This document shows positions 46,016-60,508 of a stretch of 64,000 nucleotides of DNA, one piece after another. The notes beneath the pieces were generated by a model that saw nothing but the letters and a program-made list of their open reading frames with translations, had not been told where the DNA came from and searched no databases. Numbering within the stretch: position 1 is the first letter of the stretch; each line of letters opens with the position of its first letter. The DNA is from Adineta steineri. Its lineage: Eukaryota; Rotifera; Eurotatoria; Adinetida; Adinetidae. Position numbers and translations under genes: made by a program. The stretch spans positions 62,001 to 126,000 of the forward strand of contig CAJNOI010000212.1 in the NCBI GenBank assembly GCA_905250115.1. Direction: 5' to 3'.

Positions 46016-47053
46016 TTAACCAATGATACCACCCTGAAGATCCAACCATTGAACAGTGAAATCATATTCATTTTCTTGTTGAAGACCGTAGAAACTGAAA
46101 TAAAGTCGTGGTGTATCTTCTTCAATATATTCCATATAGTATAATTCACCACCTCGAGTTTGAAAAGCTACACGTTGTCCGGTGCCGGGTCCTGGATTAG
46201 ATTCAGTTGTGGAAGTGTACACATCGACTTTACCCAGATGAACATTGGCACTGATTTCAATAAATCCTCCTTGATGATTTCTGCTTTGTCGAAGAAGTTC
46301 AGTGGTATCGACTTGATAATACCGAAAGGTATTCATAGGTGCTGAAGTCTCGACTTTGACATTGGGTATAACGAAAGCTGGTATTCCACACGTGTAAATA
46401 GTGATATTATTCATAGCAGCAATTAGATTAACGTAATTGTCGACATGTATAACATATTTTTTATCGGTAGCAATTGTATTGAGTTCAGCAGTATTCACAC
46501 CAGAACCTATACCTACAGCGAAGACACTGGCTTTTGTGATAGCCAATAAACTAGACGATTCAACACCAACTGGTGAACCGCAATTGCTGTAACCATCTGT
46601 AAACACGAGAGCGACTCTCGATACACCTTCACGATGGCTTCGACAGGATTTATCACAGATGCGTCTAGCTTCTTGGAGCGCATCTCCCGTAGCAGTACAG
46701 GCACCATTCATATAACGGATACCTCGAATTTGTTGTATTAATCTCTCTTTGGTAAAGTCCGCCATGGGCATATTATGAAAAGCAATGGGTGTTTCTACCA
46801 CTGAACCATAATTGATTACCCAGACTTGCACCTTCTTAGGTCCGATGTGTAACTGGGAGACTAAATCAACTAATGCAGATTTCGCTTGCTCGAAGGCAGG
46901 TACACCAACACTTCCCGAAGAATCCAGTATAATAAACAGATCCATAATTGTTTTGCAATCATTCTCGGAACGTTCTTGCAAAAGTTCCAATAGACTGTTA
47001 GCGTTAACAGCCGAGAGCAAAACAAAAGCCCAAAGATAAAAACAAAGACGCAT
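46016..47053 (-). CDS. Secreted von Willebrand factor A-domain protein
   Basis: 345 aa from the ATG at about 47051-47053; the frame is open further upstream but only with a GTG. The N terminus MRLCFYLWAFVLLSAVNA is a clear signal peptide. Residues about 35-220 form a VWA domain with the metal-ion-dependent adhesion site: DxSxS (DSSGS, Asp44), Thr in CTATGDAL, and Asp in FTDGYS. The remaining 120 residues are a beta-rich C-terminal domain without a named family. A secreted adhesion or matrix role is likely; the ligand is unknown. No membrane span is visible. The next gene upstream on the same strand is also secretory. Confidence 0.88.
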   Translation of the reverse strand: MRLCFYLWAFVLLSAVNANSLLELLQERSENDCKTIMDLFIILDSSGSVGVPAFEQAKSALVDLVSQLHIGPKKVQVWVINYGSVVETPIAFHNMPMADFTKERLIQQIRGIRYMNGACTATGDALQEARRICDKSCRSHREGVSRVALVFTDGYSNCGSPVGVESSSLLAITKASVFAVGIGSGVNTAELNTIATDKKYVIHVDNYVNLIAAMNNITIYTCGIPAFVIPNVKVETSAPMNTFRYYQVDTTELLRQSRNHQGGFIEISANVHLGKVDVYTSTTESNPGPGTGQRVAFQTRGGELYYMEYIEEDTPRLYFSFYGLQQENEYDFTVQWLDLQGGIIG

Positions 47054-47738
47054 GATTAGAAATAAATCTAAAATATCCGTCGCCACCTTTTATAAGACAA
47101 CTGATAACGTCGCAACAGCATCTGTTTGTTAATACATAGTGATGAGTATGTTTTTCGGGGAATAACGTCAGATAAAAATAACCGTTATATTTGCTCTCCG
47201 AATCAAACATGTTTTTTCGATGATTAAAGAGTATCTACAGATTAAATGGTAAAAAACGTCGAGATTGAAATCTGAGTTCTTGTCGAAAATATGTGATCGT
47301 AGATCAAAGACTGCTCTGAGATAGGACGATTAGCTGAGAAGATTATATTTGAGTTCCAGTCAGTATGTCGGGGTAAAAGACAGGATAAATCTTATGATCA
47401 AGTTTCATGAAATAATTTGAAGTCTATTATATCTTAATCTATGAGTGAATAAATCGATTTTTACTTCCATGAGAAAAAATGCACATGATTATTGTTGGCA
47501 AACGCAACAAGCTCGCTCTCAGAATCTATATACTCGACTAAAGAAAAGGAACGTGAGTGGAAATTTAGTTATTTATGCCTATTGATGAATAAATTGTTAT
47601 TGACTAAGTACCATAAACAAAGTACAACAAAGGTCATTGATTGGTTTAACAACTGTATTCAGCTCGACCGAATCAAACGGATCGCAGCTACTGAACCAGT
47701 GAATTCTAAATGATTTACGAAACTTCATCTGATTTTCT

Positions 47739-48981
47739 TTATTTACATCGTTTATAAATATAAACTAAACAAACAAGACACAATATGAATGCGAGTATAG
47801 AACCAATAACGATCAATGCAATTTGCCATGGTCGCAAACCTAAAAAAAAAAGAATGATTAAAGCGTTATTGTCATTATAAATGTGTTTTTCGAGCTTTAT
47901 TTAGAATCATTCCGAAGCGAATCAGTATATAAGGTACTGTAAAATCTGATTTTTCCTGAGCTAGTAAAGAGAAATTTTGCTCGTTTTCTGATAGATCTCG
48001 TGAGACTTTACTCGATGAGAGGATATTCTCGTCAGTGGAAGATGTTGTGAGAGCAGCAGAGGTGAATAATCCTGGAGATGATGAGCTGTATATACTTGTT
48101 GGACTTGTTATTTGTAGAATAGTCGTTGTTGTTGAAGACAATGATGTCATCGTAGTTGTAGTAGTAGTATTGCTTTTAAAAATACTAAATGCTGCTTCGT
48201 TGTACCGGTCAAGAATGAGTTTTCCACGGTTTCTCGTTTCCATACTGTTACATAAGTCCACATTGCAAAGTAACACCATTTTATGATCGTTGACTTGCTC
48301 TGTACTTGGATTTTCCGGTTCATATTGAAAAAAGAATGTTGTTAAACTGGTCAACTCTGTCGTTGACAATACAATCGATTCTGCTGGATATACACAATCA
48401 TGAAATGACCAATCAGTTATTGTTTCCTGAACCATACTTTCACAATAACCACCGTAACATGGCACCTCATCATTGGTGTCGTTGACACAAGTAATTGTTC
48501 GATTTGCTAATGATTTATCCAAATAGAGCGGCAGCAGTTCATAAAGAATTGATTCACTGTCGATTAATCCTTGAATAACAATCGATGCATATTCATCCGT
48601 GCAATGATCATCCGTTAGACAAGTAAAAATCACCGTACTGTCAAAGAGATTTCTATAGAAATGTAAATTTAATCCTTCGTCGACGAAATAATCATAATCA
48701 ACTTCAAACATTTCGATACTATTCTCCATATAACCCGAGAAAGTAACAGCAAAAGTTTGCCGAGTATAGTTGACGTTAATTTCCACTCGACAACCATAAA
48801 ATGCTGATATACTACCACAATCCGAAGGCAATGTGACTGATGGCTGGAAAGCAACAGATGATAACTTGCAGTTGTTACGACACAAACGAGTGGTGTTAGC
48901 ATGTGTGATATTCTCAGCGTGACCAAACGAAAAATTTCGTAGATATAAATATCCTATCACGATAATCCACGTCAAACGCAT
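47739..48981 (-). CDS. Type I membrane protein with Cys-rich ectodomain and Ser/Thr stalk
   Basis: Exon 48012..48981 and exon 47739..47839. Joining at the GA/GTAAAG donor and TTTTAG acceptor keeps frame (codon AGT split) and gives 356 aa. Start ATG at 48979-48981: MRLTWIIVIGYLYL is the signal peptide. The ectodomain has many Cys and N-glycosylation sites; the segment from TCVNDTND through CYGGYC to CNVDLCNS recalls the Ly6/uPAR pattern ending in CN. A Ser/Thr stalk (TTTTTTMTSLSSTTTT) follows. Exon 2 supplies the membrane span LIVIGSILAFILCLVCLVYI and a short basic tail YKRCK. Without splicing the first exon would read on without a membrane anchor. The ligand is unknown. Confidence 0.75.
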
Positions 48982-48993
48982 TTTTTTATTCAC

Positions 48994-50599
48994 AGAATGA
49001 GTTAGTGAAAATTGCCATCAGACACTCATTTTGTTCTTATCTAATTTCAATATTGACTACACTTCACGATGAAAACTTTTTATCTTTATTTTCATCGCAG
49101 ACTGCCAACAGAACGACAAAAACAACTCTTTCCTTTTTGAAACCTGACTTTATTTTTTATTTTTTTTTGCCTTTCACATCTGTGCGACTTTTTCGCGGAA
49201 ACACCGAATTTCGTCACTTCCCTTTGCATATCAACATACTATCGCGTTAGCAAACAGACGATTAACGTTATTGCATCACCCTATGATGATGACTGAAATG
49301 ATGACTAACGTAAAAAAATAAATAGATTTCTCCAACGAGCAAAATAAGAACAATGTTCCTATATTTCAAGGAATAATTGAAATGAGAGGTATGACTGTAC
49401 ATTTGTCTGCGTAAATTTCAAATCTCTGTTTCCTTCCCAAACCAGATAATTCAATAATTTTTCCAATTTACAAAAACAAACTTAAAAAAGAGACACTTAA
49501 TAATGAGACTTGAGAAATTGTATACAGATCTCATTGCCTTTTAAAGATGTTCATAAATATCCTTCCGTCATTACAAACTCGTATAAAATTATTTTTTCAT
49601 ATTTCATTCATGTATGATATCTATAACTCATATGCAAACTAAATTTGACTTGAGTACGTCTAGACTTCAAAAAAAATATTTACAGGATTAAATAAATGCT
49701 AACTTTGCATTATTGATATTACTAACAGTTGTATACAAATTAATACATGATTTCTTTTCATTATTTAAAGAAGTTCATTTAATATTAAAATATCGAAGGT
49801 TCTTATACAATTTCTTCTATTATAAGAACAGTTAAAATTTATTATCCTATTCTCAAGTACTAATCTTTTCCAGCAAATTCTATTACCTCAATAAAGATTT
49901 TTAGTAAGGTTAGATCATACGATGATGATCTGTATGAGCGGTAACATCATACAGATTCGACCTTCCTAACAAAAGGGCAACATAAGAAAAGAATGCACAC
50001 ATATCTTAACATTGAATGATAATATTGAAGAGAAAGTATGATAATCAGTACTATAAAACAATAACAAATAAAAGAAAGTGGATGTAATATCGTTAACATA
50101 TTTATCAACTTTTTGATTGTATGTCATAAAAAATAAATCAAAGCAATATTTACAAATAATACATTTTGAATGATTTATTCCATTCTATAGAGATATTTGG
50201 TAGTTTCTATCTGATTGATTCTTATTAAATTATTGGTTGATCTACTGTGATTACGATAAAAGAATGGTTCATCTATTGTATCCTCTTTATATACATATAT
50301 ATATAGACGTAACACAATTGTCATTGAGAAAAAAACAAGAACAGAGAAAAGTATTTGTTCATTAGTGTATGTTCTCTCATTTGTAGGTTTGTTCTAACGT
50401 TACTAATATGTAATACTCATCTTTCTATATATATAACTCGACAAAAGAAAAACAATCGACAAGTGCAATAAATGTAATGTGACTATGACATTCATTTACA
50501 GGTCGTCTATAGAATAAGATTATTAATGATGCTCTATATATTACTTGTATGTATTCTTGTATATAGAAGATCTTCAAAAATTTATAATATTATATTTAG
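48994..50599. other. Intergenic, no gene seen
   Basis: AT-rich spacer. A possible 5' exon of the BTB protein could lie near 50520-50580 but no convincing donor was found. Confidence 0.4.
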
Positions 50600-51649
50600 A
50601 TAATTGGTTTAGTGATCTATGAATATCCAATATTTGCTTATAGAGTTATTCTTAAGAATATAACACATGGTGAAGATAATTTTGCGATTAAAAAATCAAT
50701 TAATAATGATAGACATATGAAAAAATATGAATCTTTATCTGATGATATAATCGAATTAAATATAGGTGGTCAAAAAATGTCTACATTACGTTCAACATTG
50801 ACTGCTGTACCCAATTCAAAACTATCTTTAATGTTTAGTAAAGATAATTCAAAGACAATATTACCTATAGATAAACAAGGTGCAGTTTTTTTCGATTATA
50901 ATCCAATTTATTTTAATTATTTACTTGATCAATTACGAACAATTAAACGAATGTCAAAAGCATCCGGATATCAACTTCAATTTTCACCACCATTTATAAA
51001 CTCTCATATGAATTTTACTCATATGCTTGTCGATCTTGGACTAACACGTAAGATATAACTCACATTTAAAGCGTTCTAATAAAATGTAATATTTATTATA
51101 GCTGATTATTTCTTATCACCAATGGAAGGTACACATATTAACTTAACTGTAAGCTCTCTTGCTGGTTGGCAAGAATGTTATCGTAGTACGTACGCTGTAC
51201 CATTCGATTTATCTGTATTAACAAAAGCTTGTAATGGTAGTCGACTTCTTGTTGCTTGTCGTCCAGTTAATCATAAGAAGATGTTTACTCTAGCTGCTAT
51301 TGGAGAACGTGAAGATATTTTACATCCATGTTTACCAAAACAATGTAAAATAAATACGAAATCAAAGAAGAAAAATATGAAATTAATATGTTCATCACGT
51401 TATCAATGTATTACTCAAGCTAAACGTGGTGTTGGATGGTATCATGTAAATAATCAAACATGGGGATTTGTACGTGGATCGTTATCATTTGTTGTCAATC
51501 CATGTGATGCCAGTAATTTAGATTCGGATTATCGACTTTGTTGGTCGTCACAATTAGAACGAAAACAAGGTGGTGGTGATCGATGTGGTAGTGCAAAGAA
51601 TTTACAAAATTCAAATAAATGGGAACGTCTTATCTATTATATTAATTAG
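50600..51649 (+). CDS. BTB (K-channel tetramerisation-type) protein fused to a Cys/Trp-rich domain
   Basis: Exons 50600..51047 and 51102..51649. The first exon follows a TATATTTAG acceptor-like end, so an upstream exon is possible; the first in-frame ATG is at 50717 (292 aa from there). Residues after it form a KCTD-type BTB: DDIIELNIGGQKMSTLRSTL, then VFFDYNPIYFNYLLDQLR. The second half is a different domain with paired Cys and Trp: SSLAGWQECYRSTY, LTKACNGSRLLVACR, then WGFVRGS, RLCW, GGDRCG and WERLIYY at the C terminus. Domains with this WGF/RCG pattern occur in diverse eukaryotes (general knowledge). BTB domains of this type often oligomerise or bind cullin-3. The function of the fusion is unknown. 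Confidence 0.8.
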
Positions 51650-51678
51650 ACAATTCTTATTTTTACTTATACAATAAA

Positions 51679-52232
51679 ACTTTGATTTTGTTGTTAGCTT
51701 AGTCATATACTTTATTGTATTTAATTGCATACACCCGTATTCATCTAAGGAATATTTATAATAATAAAAAAATGACTAGAATTATATATCAAACGTTTCT
51801 AAAGAAGAAAAATCAGACAAAGAATTAAGAAGTGAAACTGCTGAGTACTATTTTTTGTATATCAATTTGTAAAGTCTAGTTAGCGAATAAATTGATAATA
51901 GCTGATTTTCCATCTTATGACAAAAAAAGGCATAGAAACTATTCATGTTCTACAATTAATGAAATAATTTATCGACGACTAGAGATATCTAGTGATTCAA
52001 CTTATCCACTATGATATAATACCGATAGATTGAATTGTTTTCTTTTTTTTGTAATAGAACGTGGCGTGCACATTTTAAACTATTTAAGTACAAAAATCTC
52101 ATTCTTATTCACAATTCATGAAAAGATTTATAAATGATATATTTTCTTAGATTTTCATAAAAACTACTGTATAACAATCAAACTTTTTCTTTTCAAGATA
52201 ATCATTCCATTATCATCATTAGATTCAATTAA
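51679..52232. other. Intergenic, no gene seen
   Basis: Spacer after AATAAA at 51673 of the BTB gene; upstream region of the LETM1-type gene. Confidence 0.4.
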
Positions 52233-53757
<1,525 letters not shown>

Positions 53758-53893
53758 TCTGTACAAAATAAATGTATCATAAACACTAATTTTAATTATA
53801 TTTTCAGTCAAATTTATGTATAAACTTTTTTTTTCGAATACATGATGTCTTAATTATTTTCTATGTAAATATAAATATGTAATCTATTTCATA

Positions 53894-53993
53894 NNNNNNN
53901 NNNNNNNNNNNNNNNNNNNNNNNNNNNNNNNNNNNNNNNNNNNNNNNNNNNNNNNNNNNNNNNNNNNNNNNNNNNNNNNNNNNNNNNNNNNNN
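53894..53993. other. Assembly gap (100 N)
   Basis: Exactly 100 N. The gene at 54074 may have its first exon in or before this gap. Confidence 0.99.
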
Positions 53994-54073
53994 GCGAGAA
54001 ATTCGATATTCGTAAACTCCAAATTTGAAGCACACTTAACTTGACCTATTTTATCTAATTGAATTTTATTTAG

Positions 54074-54526
54074 ATGGCTGATCAAACATCATTAACTGGT
54101 TATCCAACACTTCTAGCACATCATTTATCTATTGAACTTCTTTATCCAACACATGTATTTTATTCATTATTATCTCAATCAACTTTACATACATTAAATT
54201 TATTTTTTAAACCATTATTTCTTCCTAGCGATTATCATTTAGTTAATTTACGTACATTAAATGATAATAATAATGATACGAAATATAGTTCATCAAAAAA
54301 TCTTGCTTTAATTCTACGAAGATTTGCTTATGATTGTGATGAAAGTTATGATTCATTATTTTATTCGGAACAAGTTAGATTTGAACATTTATTTTCATCA
54401 GATCAAATCGAATCAATAGAACAAACATCTCTCTCATTACGACATATAAAACAAAAATTAAATATTACATCTCAACTTGTTGTTCCTTTTGCTGAACTTG
54501 TTACTTATAAAATACGTTTTATGTGA
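54074..54526 (+). CDS. Unknown 150-aa protein (possibly a 3' exon)
   Basis: An open frame of 150 aa from ATG at 54074, directly after a TTTATTTAG sequence that looks like a splice acceptor; this could be the last exon of a gene starting in the gap. The protein is mixed helical with LLAHHLSIELLYPTHVFYSL, then LALILRRFAYDCDES and SLRHIKQKLN; no membrane span, no Cys clusters, no family recognised. Codon use looks like the neighbouring genes, which argues for a real coding exon. Confidence 0.55.
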   Translation: MADQTSLTGYPTLLAHHLSIELLYPTHVFYSLLSQSTLHTLNLFFKPLFLPSDYHLVNLRTLNDNNNDTKYSSSKNLALILRRFAYDCDESYDSLFYSEQVRFEHLFSSDQIESIEQTSLSLRHIKQKLNITSQLVVPFAELVTYKIRFM

Positions 54527-56820
54527 TAATCTCTTGTGTCTATAATCTTTTTCTTTCTTTTTTTTATATTGTTTGTAAAAGATAATATGACAAAATATAT
54601 ATTATATGACTATGTCGACCATAGTAAATAGGAAGCTTGTAATCATGCAAAAGAATAGATATATTAGCATGCTATAAAATTTCTTTTCTATTCTATAACT
54701 GTCTGTTCAAATTAAGTTAATCGTAATCTTACCGGAAATTTTGGCTTTATAAGTATTATCATTTTTTTATGTTGCATCTTCTACTAGATACAGTTTAATA
54801 TCCGTTTAATTGAAATTTGAAGAAGCGTAAATGATGATAGAAAGAAGAAAAAAATGAAATGTCTATTTAATTTCTTTTTCGGTTCGTCGACTATGATGAA
54901 TAAATATTAAAATTAGATTATGTGTTTTTTTTTCTTCATTTTAACTTGAAATTGAAATAATATCCGGTTATTAAGTATTAAATCTACCTGTTTCTTTTTT
55001 CTTTTCTTTTTTTAATATATATTTTTAAGCTTGTGCCTAAAGCTCGTTCTCCGTTTAACAAAACAAAATTTCTAAGAGTGATTTATAACGGAATGTCATT
55101 GTGCATTTACTAACGCTATCGGTGAAATATATAACACTTGAAATCTATTATAATACATGATTTTGTTATGTTAGATCAAGAACTACTCCAATTTCTCAAT
55201 CTAGATAATATAAAAGTCATCAATCTATCTGTCTAAATATTACTATTAGATATTATTAAATCATAAATCAAAGATACATTCTAATTTATAGAATCACAAG
55301 CAATGTACGCAAATATATTGTCTCGTAGCACACGTTTTTTTTTCTCGAGACAAGTTAATTCATGCATTTTCTATCATTACATCATTTTTTATCTAAGTAG
55401 AAAAACTTAACGACATCAAGAAGAGAGAGAAATAGACGGTAATGGTAGCATCGACAACTAAGTGTCAACAGTCTCTTTAACGCATTACATTTTTCTCTTT
55501 TTCTTCTGCTTATTATTACTTCCTCGATTATGTGCAAGCGACAAAATCATTTTGCTTTGCCTTTAACAGGAATAACAATAAAAAATGTCGACAAAAAACG
55601 GTAATAGAAAAAAAAAAACGAGAGAATATGTATGTAACATAAAAAAAGACGAACAAAAAATGTTTGGCATAGTAGGCGGTTCTTCTAGCGATTTGTTCAT
55701 TGTAACTTACAACGGTAAGTCATCAGTAAAACGAGAGGTAAGAGAGAAGGAAGAAACAAAACTCGTAAAAAGGAAATATATATATATATACACAAGCTAT
55801 AAAACGCATAATAACAAATAGAAGTATAGAGAACATTACATCCGATATGACTATCTTAATCACAAAATTACAAAATCAAATATAGAAGTAAGTACTTATA
55901 TAAATATCAAGATGCATCTAGATTGATAATAATACAGAAAGGCAAGAAAAAAAATCACTCTAAGAAATAAAGATGAAAGTGTTGTGCTATGAATGAATGA
56001 TCAAGTGCTATTATTATTTGTTCCATTACATGATTTTGTATATTTGATGGCAACGAGAGTGGTATGAAAAAAAAGGTAGAAATGAGAACAATAGTAGTTT
56101 CCCCCATAGAAACACCTGCACTTCTTATCGTCTATTTAAAAAACAAAAAAAACTACAACTTGTTAATTTCTGTATGACACGAAATTTATTGATGATTGAA
56201 TCGATGATTTTACGCATCGATCTTGTCACTCAAATTATATATTCGTACCATACTGACTCGTCTTCTTTGACATCTTTAGCATTAAGTACCAAATTGAATA
56301 GGCGGAATCCCATCTTAGCGTTTTGTCTAAACGAGCTTACTCCTAACAAAATATAGCATACAATATATAGATGGATGCATAAGATACATAGATAGGACAA
56401 GGCGAGAAGAAAGCGGAACGCAGCGCATTAGCCCCAATTTGTTGTTGTGTCGATGATGACAAAGCGAATAAAAAAAGAAAAAAAAGAAAAGAACAAGAGG
56501 GAATAGCAAACAGAAGCTAGTGGCTTAACCAAATTCATACTAGCGAGAACGAAGCTGATGATGGCCTCTCTCTCTCTCTCGCTTACCAAGTCTGTATCGA
56601 TAGATCAGTAATAGCAATTTCAAGGTCTAATCAATTAATTACTGGACATTCATAAAATTCACACGTATATTAATATATCTTAGTCTGTCATATTTACTAA
56701 ATTTTCTACTTCAATTAAAAATCTTTCTTTTAGATAAACTTTCAGTTAAAATTATGATTTTAATTAATATTTAAATTCAATTTTCTTCATTTTATTAACC
56801 GTCGTACCGAATGGTACACG
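54527..56820. other. Intergenic, low complexity
   Basis: About 2.3 kb. A Lys-rich frame at 55585-55821 comes from A-rich sequence and is not convincing. A CT microsatellite lies at 56564-56580. Confidence 0.5.
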
Positions 56821-57486
56821 ATGAAAGTTGTAAGTATATTAACTACCTTATCATACACATATATATATATATATACATCTTTAAAGTCAAACAAAAAAAA
56901 AAATTCATAATTTTTCAACTAATGAAGATTGATTTTCATTGATTGTATATTGTTTTGTTTTGACCATGAAGATATATATATATATGTATACATTTATATA
57001 CTATTCTATGGTTTCTTTTTTCTATTGAAACAGTTGTCTAGTGTTTATCTGTCTATATTAATCCATCAATTACGTACGTTACTTGTTGTTGTAGCAAAAG
57101 AAACATGTAGTATGGCAAAATTTGTTTGTTACCAATGTGATTCACGTGTTGATGATTATTGTGGCGATCCATTTAAAATGCATCGTGCTAATCGTACAGT
57201 TGAATGTGCTGATTATTGTGTAAAATTTTTTCATTTTGATGGAATATCAACAAATGATACCTATGTACGTCGTGGTTGTTTAAATGATTATTTTCTTTTT
57301 CGTTTATCAAAAATCGATGTTTGTTATCGACATGCAACTGGAGCAAATTTTAGCACAGGAAGATTTTGTATGTGTGCAAAAGAAATGTGTAATCGAGCTT
57401 CGTCTATTAAAAGCAATTTATTACCATATTTTATATTTGGATTTCAAATATTGATATTAACTAGATTAAAAAGGATACTTTTTTAA
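56821..57486 (+). CDS. Ly6/quiver (sleepless)-like GPI-anchored protein
   Basis: The main exon 57034..57486 starts after TTGAAACAG. A nine-nt first exon 56821..56829 (ATG AAA GTT, donor GTAAGT) gives a signal peptide MKVLSSVYLSILIHQLRTLL when joined in frame; this micro-exon is inference. The mature part has the quiver/Ly6 cysteine pattern: CYQCDSRVDDYCGDPF, then CADYC, VRRGC, VCYR and CMCAKEMCN at the end of the three-finger fold. A hydrophobic C terminus (NLLPYFIFGFQILIL) fits a GPI-attachment signal. In insects such proteins modulate ion channels and receptors; the target here is unknown. Total 153 aa. Confidence 0.78.
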
Positions 57487-60468
57487 AGATTTTTTTTCGT
57501 ATCATCTTTATGTATATCTCATACATTTTGTCAACGTTCATTTTTTATACATATGTTATTGTACTTGTACAATGAGATATGTTTATCAATTACGAGAGTG
57601 TTGTATATGTTTCGTTATTTACATATAGATATCTAACGATACAATACAGACTTTTTAATTAAATATCTAGGTTTTGTGTTAATGTGAGAAAAAATCTTTC
57701 TAATGAATTTGAAAGAGTATGGTTAACGTATTTTTGTTCGTTACCCTTGATTTCTTTGACTTGTCAAGGTTTCTTGGTTTATTTATTCTGAAATAAACAC
57801 TCAAATATAAATGACGAATTACGAAACATAAGCAAGCAATAATCAAGGAGAAAAAAAGAAAACAAAAGCGTGTCATTTTCATGGTACATTTATTTTATAT
57901 CTTCTAGATTTCTTATGAGATTCAGTCGAATAATACAATATTATATAACATGTCAAAAAAAAAACAAAAAATTTGATAAACTAGATGGTGGCCGTCGTCG
58001 GTCTTTTCTTTTATGAAAGTTCTAATCAGCTGAAAAATATACTAATGGAATTTTCCTATCGTTTAATTGTATTAATAATATCCAATGGAAAAAAAAATCT
58101 AGTTGATCTAAATTCTTTCTTTTGTTTAGAACAACCAAGCAATCAAGCAGGGAATGATTTATTTAGTCTATTTATGCTGTGTGAGATAAGGCGATGTGAC
58201 ATCTGGAAATAATTTGCCTAGAAAAATACTTCACATATATATATATGAAGTCTAACGAATTTTATATTCTTTTTTTAAATTATTTATGAAACTTTTTTTT
58301 ATTAAAAAGATACTTCACTTACGTAGATATTCAATATGTCAGTTTCTATCGAAGAATTTATAACTCATAAATTTTAAGTACAATTTGACAATATCTAAAA
58401 TTGATTTTCATATAGACGATTCACTTTGAATAATGAGAAAAAAAAGTCTAAAAATAATCATTTATAAACAATAATAAATTTTATTTTTTAGTGAAATAAT
58501 AAAAAAAAATGTATATTTCTTTTTTTTTCTCGATAACATCTGCCAATTCAATCAGGCAAAAGGCACTCTCTTTTCCTGTTATTACCCAATTAGTATCCAC
58601 TGATTATTTGCAATTCTCAAGGCTTTTGTCGTAGAAAATACTGTACTGTATATTAAAAATCATACAGATATAAATTACATTATTCATAAAATTTGAACAA
58701 TATTATCTTAGATTATAACATGAATATTGAAATTACATCTGCAAACAATCAATCAGTCTCTATTTAAAAGAGATATTAATAAAAAATAAAATATTTTATT
58801 CGATCTAGAAAAATACTATTACATTTTTATGATTTTGTCTCTCGATTGTAAAATTTCGATGTATTATTTTTGACATATGTTTCCCATCTAACAAAGTTTT
58901 TCAGTACACACGCTATGAGATTTCCTCCTGAGGTTAAAATTTGTTAAGACATTTCATATGTTTTTTGTCTAATCAGATATATTATTTGTGGCCTTTCAGT
59001 TGGAAATTTTGCATGAATTCAATATAATTCGATCATAATATATACATTTTATTTTTCATAAACTGTGATGCTGACATCCTAACGGTACAAGAAATAACTA
59101 AAAAAACAAAGACCATGCGATCAATCACAACCCTGAAAACATGCACATTTAAAGAAAAAACTAAACAGACACAAAGAATATTAGCATCAAATGATGATTA
59201 TTGAATGAAAAATCTTTCTATGAATTATTAGTAAACTATTCGATAGCAATTTTATTAGATAAAATGTTGATCAATTAAGTCATAGAAATGTATGTGGACC
59301 ACGAGAGTCTATCGTCATCGTTTTTTTTCTTAAAATATTTTATACTCTTCAAAATAAAAAATAATTCATACATTGAATGTTAAGAGTTATCCTTTATCAT
59401 TAATTCTATCAATAGCTCAAATAATCATTCTATACAAAATATACGTTGACAATAACGCATTGATTTTTCATTTAATAAATTAAGCTGACTGTAATTTATC
59501 TATTCCATTCACGGAATGAAAGACAAACTAATAGTAGCCATTAAAAAGCAAAGAACAAGATTAATAAGTTTCCAAATATTGATATATGATTAAAACAAGT
59601 TTCACAAAGAAAAGATTGATATCTTATAATGACACATGAAGTTCAAGGTCTCCTATAAATCTGTTATTTCTGACAGATGTTCTTCAGAAAATAGTAAGTA
59701 TTTTTTTTTGATCGATATCTATTTTTTACAGCCATAATTATTTTATCGTACAACAAACTAATTAATAAAGTTTAGACGACTGATGTTAAATAATTTCTAA
59801 TCAAAATCAAAATCTCTCGCAATGTAATAAGAGTAGATATTAAAACTTTAATGATGCCAATAAATTTCTATTCTCATATAATCGAATCGTAAAAATGTCA
59901 TATGAAATCAATTCATTTCTTGCTTGTCAAATTTTTCTCGATTATATATTTGATAAGGTATATAAAACAAGAACATACGATAGATAGTAAATCATTATTA
60001 GATAAAAAATTTTATTTCTAACATATATTTTTGTCGATTTTAATTAGAATATTAATCAATAACTTGATTGACAAGTTCATAGTATTATTAACTAAATATT
60101 ATCGTTCGTTTTTGTTTTTCTTTTCAAGTACTCTTGACAAAGACAAAGTGCTCTTATGAAATTATCCTTGACATCAGAAAAATATCTATAACTGTTAATC
60201 AATAAATAAATATATTTGATAATATTGAACGAATACATTTAGATTTTATTTTTTTTATATATAAAATAATAATAATCAGTTATTGATCAATAGATTCTAA
60301 AGATTTATATATATACATATACAACATGTACGCACTTTAAAGTGCCTTGATTATTATTTCTATAGATCTAGTTGTCTCATTTGTATACGTGCTTGTTTTA
60401 AGCAAACAAGATAGATAGATAGCTATAGAACATCTCCAGCCTATAAGAATATGAGACGATGATCATAG

Positions 60469-60508
<40 letters not shown>

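Noticed and set aside
46016-47086. VWA protein starting 11 residues further upstream
   Set aside because: The upstream codon is GTG, and the ATG at about 47051-47053 starts exactly at a typical signal peptide.
55585-55821. Lys-rich 78-aa plus-strand frame
   Set aside because: A-rich tract with TATATA repeat at the end; no recognisable protein.
57985-58212. 75-aa plus-strand frame
   Set aside because: No domain or upstream exon evidence; amino-acid mix matches random AT-rich DNA.
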